A stretch of 64,000 nucleotides of DNA, taken from Botryotinia globosa. Lineage: Eukaryota > Ascomycota > Leotiomycetes > Helotiales > Sclerotiniaceae. Shown one piece after another: positions 1 to 11,214 of this stretch (position 1 is the first letter of the stretch; every line of letters begins with the position of its first letter). The notes under the pieces were generated by a model. That model made no database searches. It saw only the letters and a program-made list of their open reading frames with translations, and had not been told where the DNA came from. The DNA lies in NCBI GenBank assembly GCA_014898425.1, contig RCSZ01000010.1:682001-746000 (forward strand), written 5' to 3'. A program made the translations under genes and the position numbers.

Positions 1-57
1 TAAGTTTTTTTGGAAGGTTACATTTCCCAGGAGAACAATTTACTGATATGACTACAG

Positions 58-652
58 TCCCGTACTGAGGAGGGCGCTACCGAGACACCTGCTACCACTG
101 AGGTTCTTCCTTTGACCGAAACTACCAACCAAGCTACTACGGAGTCCAAGGAGGCTAAGCCACAAACTAGTCGCCCACCCCGTGAGCGTCGCGAGCGTGG
201 CCCACCAGCTGATGGAATTCCATCCAAGAACAAGGTCATGGTTGCTAACCTTCCATATGATCTCCACGAGGATAAGGTATGTTCAAAGACAGCCTCTTTC
301 GTATGATATACTAACAAAATTGTAGCTCAAGGAACTTTTTGCCGTCTACGAGCCAACCTCTGCCAAGATCGCCCTTCGCCCAATTCCCCGCTTCATGGTT
401 AAGAAGCTCCAAGCCCGAGGTGAACCCCGTAAGGGTCGTGGCTTCGGCTTCGTTACTTTATCTAGCGAGGAACAACAACAAAAGGCCGTCGCTGAGATGA
501 ACGGAAAGGAAATCGAAGGACGTGAGATCGCCGTCAAGGTCGCCATCGACAGCCCAGACAAGACCGATGATGATGTCAACGCTGGCTCTGCTGATGCCAG
601 CGCCGAGACTGCCGCTGCCCCACCAGCCGGTGCTGAAACCGTTTCTGCTTAA
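58..652 (+). CDS. RRM-domain RNA-binding protein (3' part, 5' end outside window)
   Basis: Two exons are visible, 58..276 and 326..652, joined across a 49-nt intron (277..325; GTATGT donor, CTAAC branch site at 311, TAG acceptor). The frame is closed by a TGA at 49, and a ctacag acceptor ends at 57, so an upstream exon lies outside the window. The 181 visible residues start with a Thr/Glu/Arg/Pro-rich linker, then one RNA recognition motif with RNP2 (VMVANLPYDL) and RNP1 (KGRGFGFV), split by the intron between the first helix residues. An Ala/Thr/Asp-rich tail ends in VSA. The role (mRNA binding) is inferred from the fold; the specific orthologue is not recognised. The full protein may carry an additional RRM upstream. 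Confidence 0.85.
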
Positions 653-1748
653 GCAGGAAACGTTGCATGATGTGAATGAGAGGAGACTTCTACAGACCTG
701 CAGATGATAGACTAATGCATTGCTATGCGTTGCTTTTGGACCATTGTCGACGCGTTGTGGAAGTTCTCATAGGAAAGGATGGATTTGCTCCTTTGATTTA
801 CTCAATGGATCGATCATCTTTTTCACGATTTTCTTTTTAGGTGGACATATGAATACTAACTCGGTGGATTTGTTAATGGCGTCTAAATAGATCTTTGGGC
901 TTCTACGCTCTTTCTTTCCGACAGACTTGACTTTTTTCATTTCCGAGTATGGATTCATAGTTCTTCATGACTCTTTTTTTCAAAAACTATGTCTTATTAC
1001 AATTTTGCTGGCATTCTGTGGGTGTACACTAGATTTTTTTCTGACGTGCTTCCATATGGGATGGGTGGGCATGGAAAAATTATTGATTAATGATTGATGA
1101 CAACCCTATCATTATCAGATCAATGATAATAACGTGAAGGATTTTACCAGCAGAATGATATCTTTCTCAAGTGACATGAAAATTGATGACGTGACCTAAT
1201 GTGCTTCTAGCTACGGTAAACCTTTGATAAAACCCACTGTCTCTGAATTTCTGGATAAAACCTGCTTCCTTCCCCATTTCGATCGTTGAGCACCTACCCT
1301 TCTTAAATCGGTTGCCCCTTTTTTCTCAAAACCCAAGCCAAATCCTTACATTCACGATACCTAGGTAGGCATTGAACCTTGGATATTGATTGGTCTAGAT
1401 CTCATTTAGCGTGGTTTGACCTCCATTGCGCGAACACTCCCAAATTTAGATCCTCAATTCCCCTTTGTACAGCCCCACCACATCAATACTAGAAGCGATC
1501 TACTCGTACATACGACGATAAACATCCATAACCATTCATACTCGTACATACCAATCGATAATTTAATTACTCTCACTAAATCCTCGACGCTCGCGCAAGA
1601 CACTCAACAGCTGAGAATACGTCACTGAGCAATTGAAACTTGGAGCGCAAAGACGCCTGAGTAGGCAATTTTATCGACAACGGGACCTGGAGAGATTAGA
1701 GGGACAGAAAACACACAGTCAGCAATTGATCCAACGCCAATAGTAGAA
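653..1748. other. Intergenic, RRM gene to ArfGAP gene
   Basis: This is the 3' region of the RRM gene followed by the promoter and leader of the ArfGAP gene. CT-rich sequence at about 1260-1330 and an A/C-rich leader at about 1420-1620 look like a fungal promoter. Open frames here (767..958 minus, 1416..1628 plus) have no recognisable protein character. Confidence 0.6.
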
Positions 1749-3126
1749 ATGACTTCAAAGGCTATGTGGGAGGTTGATCCGGAGACAAGGTCAAAGGTAA
1801 TCTCCTCTTTACGGGGCGCCCATCCATGAGCGCAGATATCCATTGTCTCGTTTCTACAGAACTCATACTAAACATATCTTGAACTCAGCTCCTTGATATC
1901 TCCAAAACCAATGGAAACGAACGATGCATCGACTGCGGCGCACCTTCTCCTCAATGGGCTTCACCAAAATTCGGCGTTTTCATCTGTCTATCTTGCGCTG
2001 GAGTTCACCGCGGATTAGGAGTCCACATTAGTTTTGTAAGAAGTATCACAATGGATGCTTTCAAGGCGCAAGAAATCGAACGAATGAGAGAAGGAGGAAA
2101 TAAGACTTGGAGGGAATTCTTCGATCAGGATGATCGAAACGTCATGAGCGGTATCACGTAAGTGGACTATGGATACTTGCGACACAACTATTGCGGTGGG
2201 CGGTGGGCAGTGGCACATAACTGACACATTCGCAGTTGGGATGATGCAACTATTGCTGAGCGATATTCTGGCGAAGTTGGAGAGGAATACAAAGAACGAC
2301 TCACGGCCAAAGTCGAGAAACGCGAATACGTCCCTGTACCAAAAGCCCCTGCTTCAAAATCTACAACTGCTGCCACATCTTTCTCCAACCATAGTTCTAG
2401 CAACTCCCAATCACAAACCCCTCTTGGAACAAGAAACGCCAGTCCTTCTAATGGCAAAGTGAAGGTTGACGATAGATATTTTGCTGGACTTGGAGCTGCG
2501 AACGCGAATCGATCCGAGGATTTACCACCTTCACAAGGTGGCAAATACGGAGGGTTTGGAAGTCAACCAATTGAGAGAGAAGATAATAATGCAAAACTGC
2601 CAGGCTTCGAAGATTTACAGAGAGACCCTGTCGCGGCCCTTACGAAGGGCTTTGGATGGTTCACAACTACTGTGGGAAAGACGGCAAAGACTGTTAATGA
2701 AGGATATATACAACCTACTGCTGCGAAGGTAATTTCGCCTCCCTGACACCACACATCAATTGTGGCTTTCTCATGTCCGCATAATGAACATCAACTGACA
2801 ACTGTTCTTTTCAGATCGCCGAGTCCGAGGTAGCGAAACAAGCACAAATTACCGCCGCTCAAGTTGCCCGAAATGCGCAAACTGGAGCCAAAAGTGCCGC
2901 AGATGGATTTAACCGTTTTGTTGAAGGTAGTGGAGGTGGTTCTTCTAGGAATGTACCTATTGATGAGAGCAAGAAGGATTTCTGGGATAGTTTTGCCGAT
3001 GCTGGAACCAAGAGGCAACATGCACCAAGTGCCTCAATTGGAACTGCGGCTGTCAAGAGGAATGGTGGAGTTGGAAATGGAAGTACCGTTGGGGCAAAGA
3101 AAGATGATGATTGGGAAAAGTGGTAG
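1749..3126 (+). CDS. gcs1: ArfGAP, Gcs1 type
   Basis: Four exons: 1749..1796, 1889..2157, 2236..2728 and 2815..3126, all with GT-AG introns in consistent phase. The protein opens [16 protein letters not shown] and then shows the ArfGAP zinc finger: CIDC, 16 residues, CLSC, followed by VHRGLG with the arginine finger and [10 protein letters not shown]. After the catalytic domain come a Ser/Gln-rich linker, [10 protein letters not shown], and a region ([16 protein letters not shown]) resembling the amphipathic lipid-packing (ALPS) segments known in Gcs1/ArfGAP1. The end is acidic with DDDWEKW. It should stimulate GTP hydrolysis on Arf1 at Golgi/COPI and post-Golgi membranes. ATG 1749 is the first in-frame start upstream of the conserved WEVDP block; ATG 1764 is a possible alternative. 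Gcs1 fits better than Glo3 because no Glo3 motif is seen. Confidence 0.93.
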
Positions 3127-4260
3127 ATGGGGACTTGAAAGGGAACTTGATTGAAGTGACTATGGGAATATGTGGATAAAGAATTACGATTGGGTGAATG
3201 TACATACATATAGACCATATGGTCGAAAGAGAAGTTTTAGCGAGACATGCGAGAAAGGATTCAAGATGTCACGTTTTAATGGCATTTAACTGCGTCTCAT
3301 TCAGAAATCGACTGAGATGTAGTAACATGTATTAGATTTTTGTTGTGAAAGTTGGTTGTCGCACATCGTTGTTGAGCTTTCAGGATCATATTGGGATTGG
3401 AAATTGGACAAGTGTCCTGTTTTTATGATTCAAGAAGATAACATGTGCCTTACTGAACGATGCATTGCGAATTTCTGGCTCAGGGATTTCTCATTTCGGA
3501 TGCATGAATCTGCCAATAGCCTGCTGTTGCCTCAAGCTTTCACGACACCATTCATATCTTCTCCTCAATTTCATTCAGCATTACCTGTTTAATATTACAA
3601 GAATGGTGGCGTGATGTAATAACCAGTATACGTGGCATTTATACTGTACACCATCGTCCAGATCATTCATTTACAGGCGCCAGAGTTTGAAGCCTACAGC
3701 TAAAGAACATGTAGCTCAACAGAGTACCTCTCTTTGCCTCTGGGCCATCAAAAGGTGTATTTATTTCTACTTCAGGAGCGTGGTCACATGGCCAGTTTCT
3801 CATGACCGTGGCTCAATTCCCAATATTGTGGTTTCGATCCTGAAACATCAACCGGCAATCTTCAAAATTGAATGTTTCTCTACCATCGTCAGCTTCCCAC
3901 CCGGCCAGACAACCCGGAGAAGTTTATCAAAGCGCGTGCGCTTATTTTCTCCATATCTTATTGTTGTAGATGAAGTGCCCGAAGTTCATGTGACCGCGGC
4001 TGATCTAGATGTCGAGGGATTGTCGACCGCTTCCAACAGACCGAGATCCTATCGCGCGCGTAGATTATTACACCGCCACTATTCATATCCTTGATAAATC
4101 TCTGTATTCCCATTGAATCGTGGATTAATAGTTAAGCCGTGTTTGATATTAAAATAGCATTAACTGACTTTCGGACCGTATTTTAGAGTTATATTTTGTT
4201 GCATTGCCGAGATACCCCTACATTAGTTCTAAAAATTATCCGAAGGAATTCTTACTTACA
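3127..4260. other. Intergenic, no gene seen
   Basis: This holds the 3' region of the ArfGAP gene and the promoter of the 2EXR gene. Open frames 3356..3592 and 3687..4094 (plus strand) have no domain, no composition typical of protein and no splice continuation that I could support. Confidence 0.55.
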
Positions 4261-5199
4261 ATGATGTTACTTGACCACCACTCCAAGTTTGTGGATTCAA
4301 ATGAGGAACCGCTCTTTCCACAATTTCGCAATCTTCCACCAGAGCTCCGTCTGCATATCTGGAGACATGCACTTCCAAGCGGTCGAACGCTCAAGGTAAA
4401 AGTCGACGCCTACGACGATGCGCGAGCTTCCCTGCAGGGAAATTTCTCGGCTATTCCCTCCATCTGTCATGTCAATTCTGAATCTCGATGCTTGGCTCTA
4501 AGTATTCTTCGCAATGGTCTCGGTCCCAACACTGAAGAATCCGATTTCTACTGGAATCCCAACACTGATACCATCTACTTCCCCCCCTCTGCATCCTGGA
4601 CCAGCGGCACCATGGAAAAACATCTCTTCGGAGAAAAAGTTCCCGCTTCGTATCGAAACGACGGCATCATGCCCGTCGTGCAGCATATCGCTCTACCCCT
4701 CAACATCTGGCTGGCGCAAGGTCTCTATCTCGAGCCTCTCCCCGGGCGCTGGCTTCTCGATTGGCTGTATAAATTCCCCGCGCTGCAATCCGTTACGCTG
4801 CTCATCGAACCGTTTGATCAGTGGCTCGGTCTGCCCAATACCTCCATCGTCTACCACGAACCGCTCGACGTACCGGTTTCACAGCTGCTCAATCACAAAC
4901 CCTCGGAAATGAAGCATATGCTAGGGAAATCCCTACAGGAGTATCGCGCCGCGAATGATGAGGCGTGGGAACCCCCTGCAGTGGAGATCCTGGTGCTGGG
5001 GATGAAGAAGTTTATGGGATCCAAGAAGTGTATCAAGAAGAGAACGAATCTGGATCGTGAGGATGTCACGGGGATTTATGAACATTGCATTTCGAGGGAG
5101 GAGAAAAATGCGAGGAGGTTGGTGAATAGGTGGCCGGCGGAAATTCATGCGGTGGAGCAGTGGAGTTTGATGGGGCAGCCGGAGGAGGAGGATTTTTAG
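4261..5199 (+). CDS. 2EXR-domain protein
   Basis: A single-exon gene of 312 codons. The first ATG is at 4261 (MMLLDHH); upstream frame extension only offers a TTG. Residues about 18-130 carry the 2EXR domain: FPQFRNLPPELRLHIWRHAL, then a conserved ICHVNSESR block, then a DTIYF strand followed by a long variable C-terminal half. 2EXR proteins are large, expanded families in Leotiomycetes and Dothideomycetes with no established biochemical function. The end is basic and then acidic (GQPEEEDF). GC content rises sharply in this gene compared with the flanks, as is normal for an expressed single-exon fungal gene. Functional assignment beyond the domain is not possible. Confidence 0.85.
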   Translation: MMLLDHHSKFVDSNEEPLFPQFRNLPPELRLHIWRHALPSGRTLKVKVDAYDDARASLQGNFSAIPSICHVNSESRCLALSILRNGLGPNTEESDFYWNPNTDTIYFPPSASWTSGTMEKHLFGEKVPASYRNDGIMPVVQHIALPLNIWLAQGLYLEPLPGRWLLDWLYKFPALQSVTLLIEPFDQWLGLPNTSIVYHEPLDVPVSQLLNHKPSEMKHMLGKSLQEYRAANDEAWEPPAVEILVLGMKKFMGSKKCIKKRTNLDREDVTGIYEHCISREEKNARRLVNRWPAEIHAVEQWSLMGQPEEEDF

Positions 5200-6271
5200 A
5201 TTTTTCGGGGGTTGGGGGACAGACGGGGTCGGGTCTTCATGCTTGGTTGTCGTATTTCTGCTGCTAAGTGAACTGGATGCGAAAAATTTCTGGTGATTGG
5301 TTTGATCTGGGTGTTGTGAGGGGGTCGGATGAACTCATTCGTGGTGGTGTATAGGCTAGTATATCTAATAATGATCGAAATATCGATTCAATCTTAGCAC
5401 ATGGATTCCAATCTTTTCGGTATTAGTAGTTTCTTCAACTGCTCTCTTGAAACTTTACATATACCGATATTTGATAAGGCTCGAGTGAGTTTCGGATGAG
5501 GTAGTAGTATATCCGGAAGATTGACATCTTGAGTTTCTGCGGAATCAGCGTCTGCTTATGTGTGGTTTATGGTGTATGTTGATTATGTGTTTCACTTTTC
5601 TTGACATGGAAATCCAATTTGTGCGTGGTTAAGGTTATATAAAATCTTTGTCAAACTCAATTACATGAAAAAAATTAAGAACCACAAAAAAGGAGAAATT
5701 TTAATCTTAGTATTTTAATACTCATCAAGGCTTAGTGGATACTCAACTTGTTGATATTGAAGCCATTGTACGCTCCGAAATACTGGCGAGTTCACTCGCC
5801 CCGAAATGTTATGGGTGAGATGCCTTTTAAGATTCTCTCCAGAGAACCTTTTACTTCAGGATTGCTTAGTAGGCAATTTCTTCAGAAAAAGAAAAATAGT
5901 GCCAGTGTTTTAGAGCGCCCGCTCTGGACTTGCATGTAAATTTTTGAAGGAAAGCTGTTGAGTGGTATATCATGCGCGAGAAATTATGTGATCAACCTAT
6001 GGGATGTTGGGAAAAGGAGCGTGTCTTGTTTGGAAGAAAGAAGTATATGGGTTATATGGTGAAATACGGAGAAACTTTCTCGACGAAAGAACGAGAACGA
6101 ATGAGGTGCAGGATCTAGTCAGCTGAGTTATTGTAATACCATCTTCAAGTCTCTTGCCTGCGGTTCGAGTGTGTTTGCGGCTATCGAGCGCTTTCTTTTG
6201 ATGTTCGCAGGCACATTTCAATTCGATATCTTCTGCAAAGCTTTTGATTTCGTTGTACTTACACGACTTGC
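5200..6271. other. Intergenic, no gene seen
   Basis: AT-moderate sequence between the 2EXR gene and the decayed HET region. Short frames at 5748..5939 and 5997..6221 have no recognisable content. Part of 6100-6270 may be the ruined 5' region of the HET relic. Confidence 0.5.
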
Positions 6272-7575
6272 CATGACTTCAGGCATCCCATTTCAAAATT
6301 TCCTCTGGAAAGAGCATTGGATATCGGATTACTTGAACTATCACTGTCACCAGACTCGAAACGCTTACGTGACAAATTCATTCACGTCTCACAGATATGG
6401 TTCTACCAATACGAGTGTCTTACGCTGCTATCTCCTATCATTGGGGAGCAGTTGATATGTGCGATCAATTATAGTTTGAAGAGGAGCACTATCTGTGTTT
6501 GGATAGTTCGGCTGAGAAATTTTGAGATTTTTCGCTGCTCATTTAGACTCTGAGTTTGAGTTTTGCTTCCTATGGATCGATGCTCTCTGTATCAATCAAA
6601 ATGATAATATCGAGAAAGAATTGAAAGTGCGTCAGATGGGGAGAATACATTCTTCTGCGCTGCAGGCACTTGCTTGGACTGAAGATAAACCCACAGATAG
6701 CGATCTTGCCATGGATTTTGTGCTTAATTATACGAATTGATGGCATATTTTGGAACCCTACTTTGTCGGACGTAGTTTCGGTACCTGGCTGTGAGCATAG
6801 ATCTCCTGGCTGAAAAACACGTGATGCTCTTCTACAAAGACCATGGTTTTCACGTACTGGACCATGCAAGAGGTTGTACTAAGGACCGATGTTGTTCTAC
6901 TATGTGGACAGAAATCATTGAATTGGAGCCCGTGGATTTGTGCAAAGTATGATAATAGGGATGAACGATAAACTGTTGTTCAGTCAAGATGGTTCATTTC
7001 AGATGGCTTGAGTGTATCTGCACTTATCTACCAAATAAAATAACCTACAGAGAAAAGTAGTTCTGTTAGTCTTGAGTACGCTTTGTTTCAAGGCTTGGAC
7101 TTCAAGGCAACAAACCCAAGAGACAAAGTCTGCGCCTTGTTTCGTATTTCGACAGATATTCAGGCTCTGGGAATAGATGTCAACAATTATGCCACAGTCA
7201 AAGAGGTATGTACCAATGCCAAAACTCGGATCTTGAATCAAGGGACTTCTTTGTCACTTCTCAATGCAGCCTGAACACTTGACTGAATGATTTTCCAAAA
7301 ATTTCAGGGAAAATAGTATTGGATGGGGTTGCGCATTGCGCGCCCTCATTCTCCATGATGATTGTTGTATTATCATACAATTTGGCAAAAGGAAGTCATT
7401 CATGGAGGCAAACCAGCTAAGGCTATTGGCTGGAGTCCCTTGTCATTTTACTCAGCCACAACTTACATTACCTATCCCTCATCTCATATGTCATCGAATT
7501 TCATCCAAGTTGGTTCTCTTGAAGAAAACACAGACGAATTGGATTCGGAAGATTGTTGAAGACGTTTTTGATCTA
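6272..7575 (+). pseudogene. HET-domain protein relic 1 (heterokaryon-incompatibility family)
   Basis: Fragments of a HET protein occur in the right order but in different frames. They are LLELSLSPDS near 6329, YAAISYHWG at 6421 (the YxxLSYxWG motif, then a TAG at 6472), FCFLWIDALCINQND within 6525..6737, LLQRPWFSRT at about 6829-6858, WTMQEVVL from 6858, and ATNPRDKVCALFRIS in 7083..7271. The break between SRT and WTMQ is a clean loss of one base, since ACTGG should read ACT TGG. HET proteins trigger cell death after fusion of incompatible hyphae. No full-length product is possible from this copy without many repairs. The exact start is uncertain; the 5' limit is set at the ATG preceding the first recognisable block. 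Confidence 0.85.
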
Positions 7576-7592
7576 TAACGTCCCAACGAAAT

Positions 7593-9497
7593 GTGGATGA
7601 AGCTGGCTCCTTGATGGTGAAACATTCACCCGCTGGTGCAAAATCTCATGTTAGACCTTGTCTGACATGCAGAAAATTTGATTTCTGGCGTTATTCTATT
7701 CTTATACCTGAAAAGATCAGGCTACAAGGTAGAGAGCTTTGGGCATCGGCTCAAGGTCACTGTAAATTGTGCGGAAGTCTCTGGCGTGAGATTACACGTC
7801 GAAGTCCCTTCCGCGAAATGAACGAATTTCCATTACAGAAACTTGATATAGAATATCACATGATTGCGAACCCAGAGTTGGAACGCAATTCCGAGGCTGT
7901 TTCAAGAATTGCTGGTAGACTAGAATGTTATGTGTGGCAGTCTCAAGCTTGTTCAGTGGCTTCGCATCATTTTACCCTCCAGATAGTGAATGTTTCTGGT
8001 ATGCCTTTGCCCCTCGCCAAATTTACGACGTCAGGGAGCTTCTTCAATGTATAAACAGATGCAGACGTAGAAGCGTCCCGTTATGAAATCCCTGAAAAGA
8101 CTTTCTCCGCTTCAAGTCGTATAATTGCCTCACAATGGATCAGTGACTGCACGCAAATCATAAGAAATTGCATTGTCAAGATCTCATAGTTACCAACTCG
8201 GTTCGTTAACGTTGGACTTGATGGTGGTGCAACAAAGCTTATTGAGACAAAGATACTGTCAAAGAACCAGCATTCACCATATTTTGAGTTGAGTCGTAGA
8301 TAGGGCGCAACACCAGATCATTCAAGTCGACTCTCAAGCACCAGTCAACTAGCATAGATGAAAGCCATCCCAACAAATAAAATGCCTGCCACTTTTTAAG
8401 ACGTCATTCAATATACTAAGAGCATGAATATCTTATACATTTGGATAGATTCTTTGTGTAGTCACTTTGTCAGTGAAGTATAACTTTATCGCGAAGAATA
8501 CCTACCAAAGACTCTATGGAATATCTCTCAAATCTAATTACATGATTGATGATACCAAATTTGCAATCTACGGGAGAGCTTGGGTTCTCCAGGAACGTCT
8601 TTTGAGTCCTCGAACAATTCAATTTTCTAAACAGTTGATCTGGGAATGGAGAGAGAAAAGGTCCTTCGAATCCTTTCCTATGGGTCTATCCTTGATAAGC
8701 TGCGGCAACCGAGACCGTAATTTTTTCGAAAGATTGGAGATCGAGTTTACAAGAAGATGTATACAATTTTTGGGAAGATACTGTGTATCGATATCTGGAA
8801 TCCTCTCTCACATGTCCATCCGATCAACTGGTAGCTCTTGGTGCCATAGCCCGAGAATACGGAATGGAGCTAGATGATGTCTATCTTGCGGGACTATGGA
8901 AGAAAGAATTCCCTTTGAACTTACTTTGAAAACTGAATGGGAGCTCTTCATTTTCTTCAACACCAAATACTTATCGCTGTGAGTTGTACATTACATATCT
9001 GAGCCTGTCCTCATCAGATATCCTAACCAATCTTCATGCCCCACTTGGTCATGGGCATCACTGGACATTCGTTATCCTGCCGGATTCCAAACTTCGACAC
9101 CTGATGGTAAAGCGCTTGTGGAAGTTCTTGAGGCCAAGGTCTTCAGCCCACCAGGTCGCGCTCACTCTGAATACTACGCTGGCATATCAGGTTAAAGGGC
9201 AAACTTCACCCTATCGGATCCAAAGATTTTAATCAATGGCTTTGTGATGATTTTTATGAATCTAAGGATTCAAGATTATATTTAATTCCAATTGCATCGG
9301 TAGTTTCTGAAATCCTCCTGGAGTGCCTCATACTAAAATCTATTTCGATGGGTAGCATGGAATTTGAGCGGGTGGGTGTTTTGAGTATCTCGTTTATAGA
9401 TTTACGCAAATATAAGAAGTGGCTGCGCCCAATGGTGGAATGGGACGGAGCTAAAGATCCACTTCCAAGGGACCTCGATACTATAACGATATTTTAA
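7593..9497 (+). pseudogene. HET-domain protein relic 2, stop-riddled
   Basis: A second HET-family gene, with a different subfamily architecture. The N-terminal part (GHCKLCGSLWREI near 7753) runs in frame 3 (codons starting at multiples of 3) to the core motif IWIDSLC at about 8440-8460. In that one frame stops occur at 8052 (TAA), 8187 (TAG), 8301 (TAG), 8355 (TAG) and 8397 (TAA). The 8301 stop replaces the Trp expected just before GA in the LSxxWG motif, and the 8397 stop replaces the Gln expected in TFQDV. Downstream blocks change frame: RAWVLQERLLSPRTIQF (8570-8620), DQLVALGAIAREYG and AGLWKKEF ending in a TGA at 8927 where Trp is usual, CPTWSWAS (9037-9060), and a C-terminal part ending at 9497. 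The segment between IDSLC and WVLQERL is also far too short, so an internal deletion is likely. Confidence 0.85.
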
Positions 9498-10308
9498 TCT
9501 GAATCGACTTCTTTCAAGAGAAAGAAATCTCTCAGTCAATTATGATGTGATACGTCTTTCATGTTTGGAATTGAGATGTCAGGGGACAGTAGCAGATAAG
9601 CTTGTGTCTTTTCTTTTCATTTCACCTGTTGACACATTTACCATATAGATCAGAAAATTAATCATATTATTCAATACCGGGAGATACATGTTTTGAAAAC
9701 TACCGATGAAAATAATTTGATGGAGCAAAGACTGAAGGTTGAAATTAGGGAAAGATAACTATACTTTGAACTGAGCTCAAAAATATCCAGGCCCGGCGAA
9801 AGCATGCAATTCTGATCGACCATCTTTTTCTCAGTGTTGGCTTCTGCCGCCAGTGTGTTTTCTTTCCTTCACAGTCCGTCCCTTGAATTCTTTATTTTTA
9901 AGCTTCCCAAGCATGGTTACGTTCATATATTTGACAGAAAACGGAAAAAATGCTGGCTCTCAGGAGGAAGCGAGATCACGTGTCTAGTTGAACCAACCTT
10001 ATTCAATGACTTAAATCTATAGTTCAAAATGTTGAGTGATATGACTCTCCTGAATCTAAGGAGTATTGCGACAAGTGAAAGATGGCCCCATCGCTGAATG
10101 AGTCTATGGTTTATTCTATTGTATTGACATCAAACCCTCGAGCGAGGATCTTCTTAGTCTATGAATATGATGTCTGGTTATCCATCAAAAATTTCTAACA
10201 TTGCTTATTTTCGCTTCGCAAACTCGTCATCTCCAAAGCTTCTTCGACAAGACACGAATGAATTTCCGAAAATTCTCACTCCCGACCCTTTATGCAACTA
10301 TCCTTCTA
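9498..10308. other. Intergenic, no gene seen
   Basis: No convincing frame. It separates the HET relics from the tail of the minus-strand gene. The frame 9834..10022 has no supporting features. Confidence 0.5.
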
Positions 10309-11214
10309 TCACCCCGAAGCTAGTCCAATCCCTAACCCCATCCCTATCGTCCCTCTCCTTCCAATCCTCTGTCTTTCCCTCTCCACAACCACACACCCCG
10401 TGATTAGAACTCCCATTTGAAACCCCCGTTTCTCCTCTTCCCCACCACCAATACTCCCCCTGTACTGTATCCCCATCATATCTTTCCCCGCAAAAACATC
10501 ATACATCATCACTGCATATAGATCCCCCGACTCCTTATCTCTCAACTCCGCATTCGGATTCGAGAATGAGAGTTTTTGCGTCGACGATGGTATTTTCTGT
10601 TGCCAAACCAGAACCCTCGCTTTGCCTTCTTTTCCATTTCCCTTCCCCCCATCATGACTTCCATGAAATCGCCACTCATACCTCCCCTCATTTTCCCTCT
10701 CCCTCCCTCCCCGAAAATGCTCTAACCCCGATTCCGACTCTCTCTGCAGCCCTTCTATCCCCAATTGCTGCACCTCTATCTTACGATTAAATTTATCAAA
10801 TTGTGCACCTCCTAACATCACTTTCTCTTTCCTGTCCTCGCTTCTGATACTTCCGCTGTATATATATATGCTCGTAATTCTCTTCATGCCTTCAATCGTC
10901 ATTTTGAAAATAGGCAATGGTTTGGTATTTGGATAGCGAGGAGAATCATAAATCAGGAGAGTGTTTTTGAATGCATTGAAGAGTGTTCCAGGGATGTAGT
11001 CGATGGTCAATTCGGAGAAATGGGCAGGAGATGAATGGGATTCGGATGGTATGGGTGGGTATGGATTGGGGGAATAGGGGGGAGGAGGTTGAGAAAGCGA
11101 ATTATTGGTCGAGTAACAAGGGAGTGGAGATGCGTTTGGAATTGAATTTACGGATTCTTCATGGTCGTGATCGTGATCGTGACCTGCTCTCTTTTTGAAA
11201 ATTGAAAAAGTCAT
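10309..11214 (-). CDS. Uncharacterised protein with His/Asp- and Pro-rich N-terminus
   Basis: A 301-codon single-exon frame. I start at the ATG at 11214 (MTFSIFKKRAG) because the upstream ATG at 11280 adds a hydrophobic then basic stretch that reads like leader sequence. The N-terminal 70 residues are low complexity: an HDHDHDH run, then Pro/Tyr/Ser-rich QPPPPYSPNPYPP. A more ordered region follows (ELTIDYIPGTLFNAFKNTLLIYD) with alternating beta-type patterns, KMTIEGMKRITSIYIYSG, and a charged insert rich in Glu/Arg/Gly. I do not recognise the family. No signal peptide or membrane segment is evident in the chosen model, so a cytoplasmic protein is the default guess. The Gly-rich C-terminus (GMGLGIGLASG) is odd and may mean the last part is wrong. 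Confidence 0.6.
   Translation of the reverse strand: MTFSIFKKRAGHDHDHDHEESVNSIPNASPLPCYSTNNSLSQPPPPYSPNPYPPIPSESHSSPAHFSELTIDYIPGTLFNAFKNTLLIYDSPRYPNTKPLPIFKMTIEGMKRITSIYIYSGSIRSEDRKEKVMLGGAQFDKFNRKIEVQQLGIEGLQRESESGLEHFRGGRERENEGRYEWRFHGSHDGGKGNGKEGKARVLVWQQKIPSSTQKLSFSNPNAELRDKESGDLYAVMMYDVFAGKDMMGIQYRGSIGGGEEEKRGFQMGVLITGCVVVERERQRIGRRGTIGMGLGIGLASG

Noticed and set aside
3687..4094. 135-codon plus-strand frame
   Set aside because: No domain, no start context and no splice extension; composition is not protein-like.
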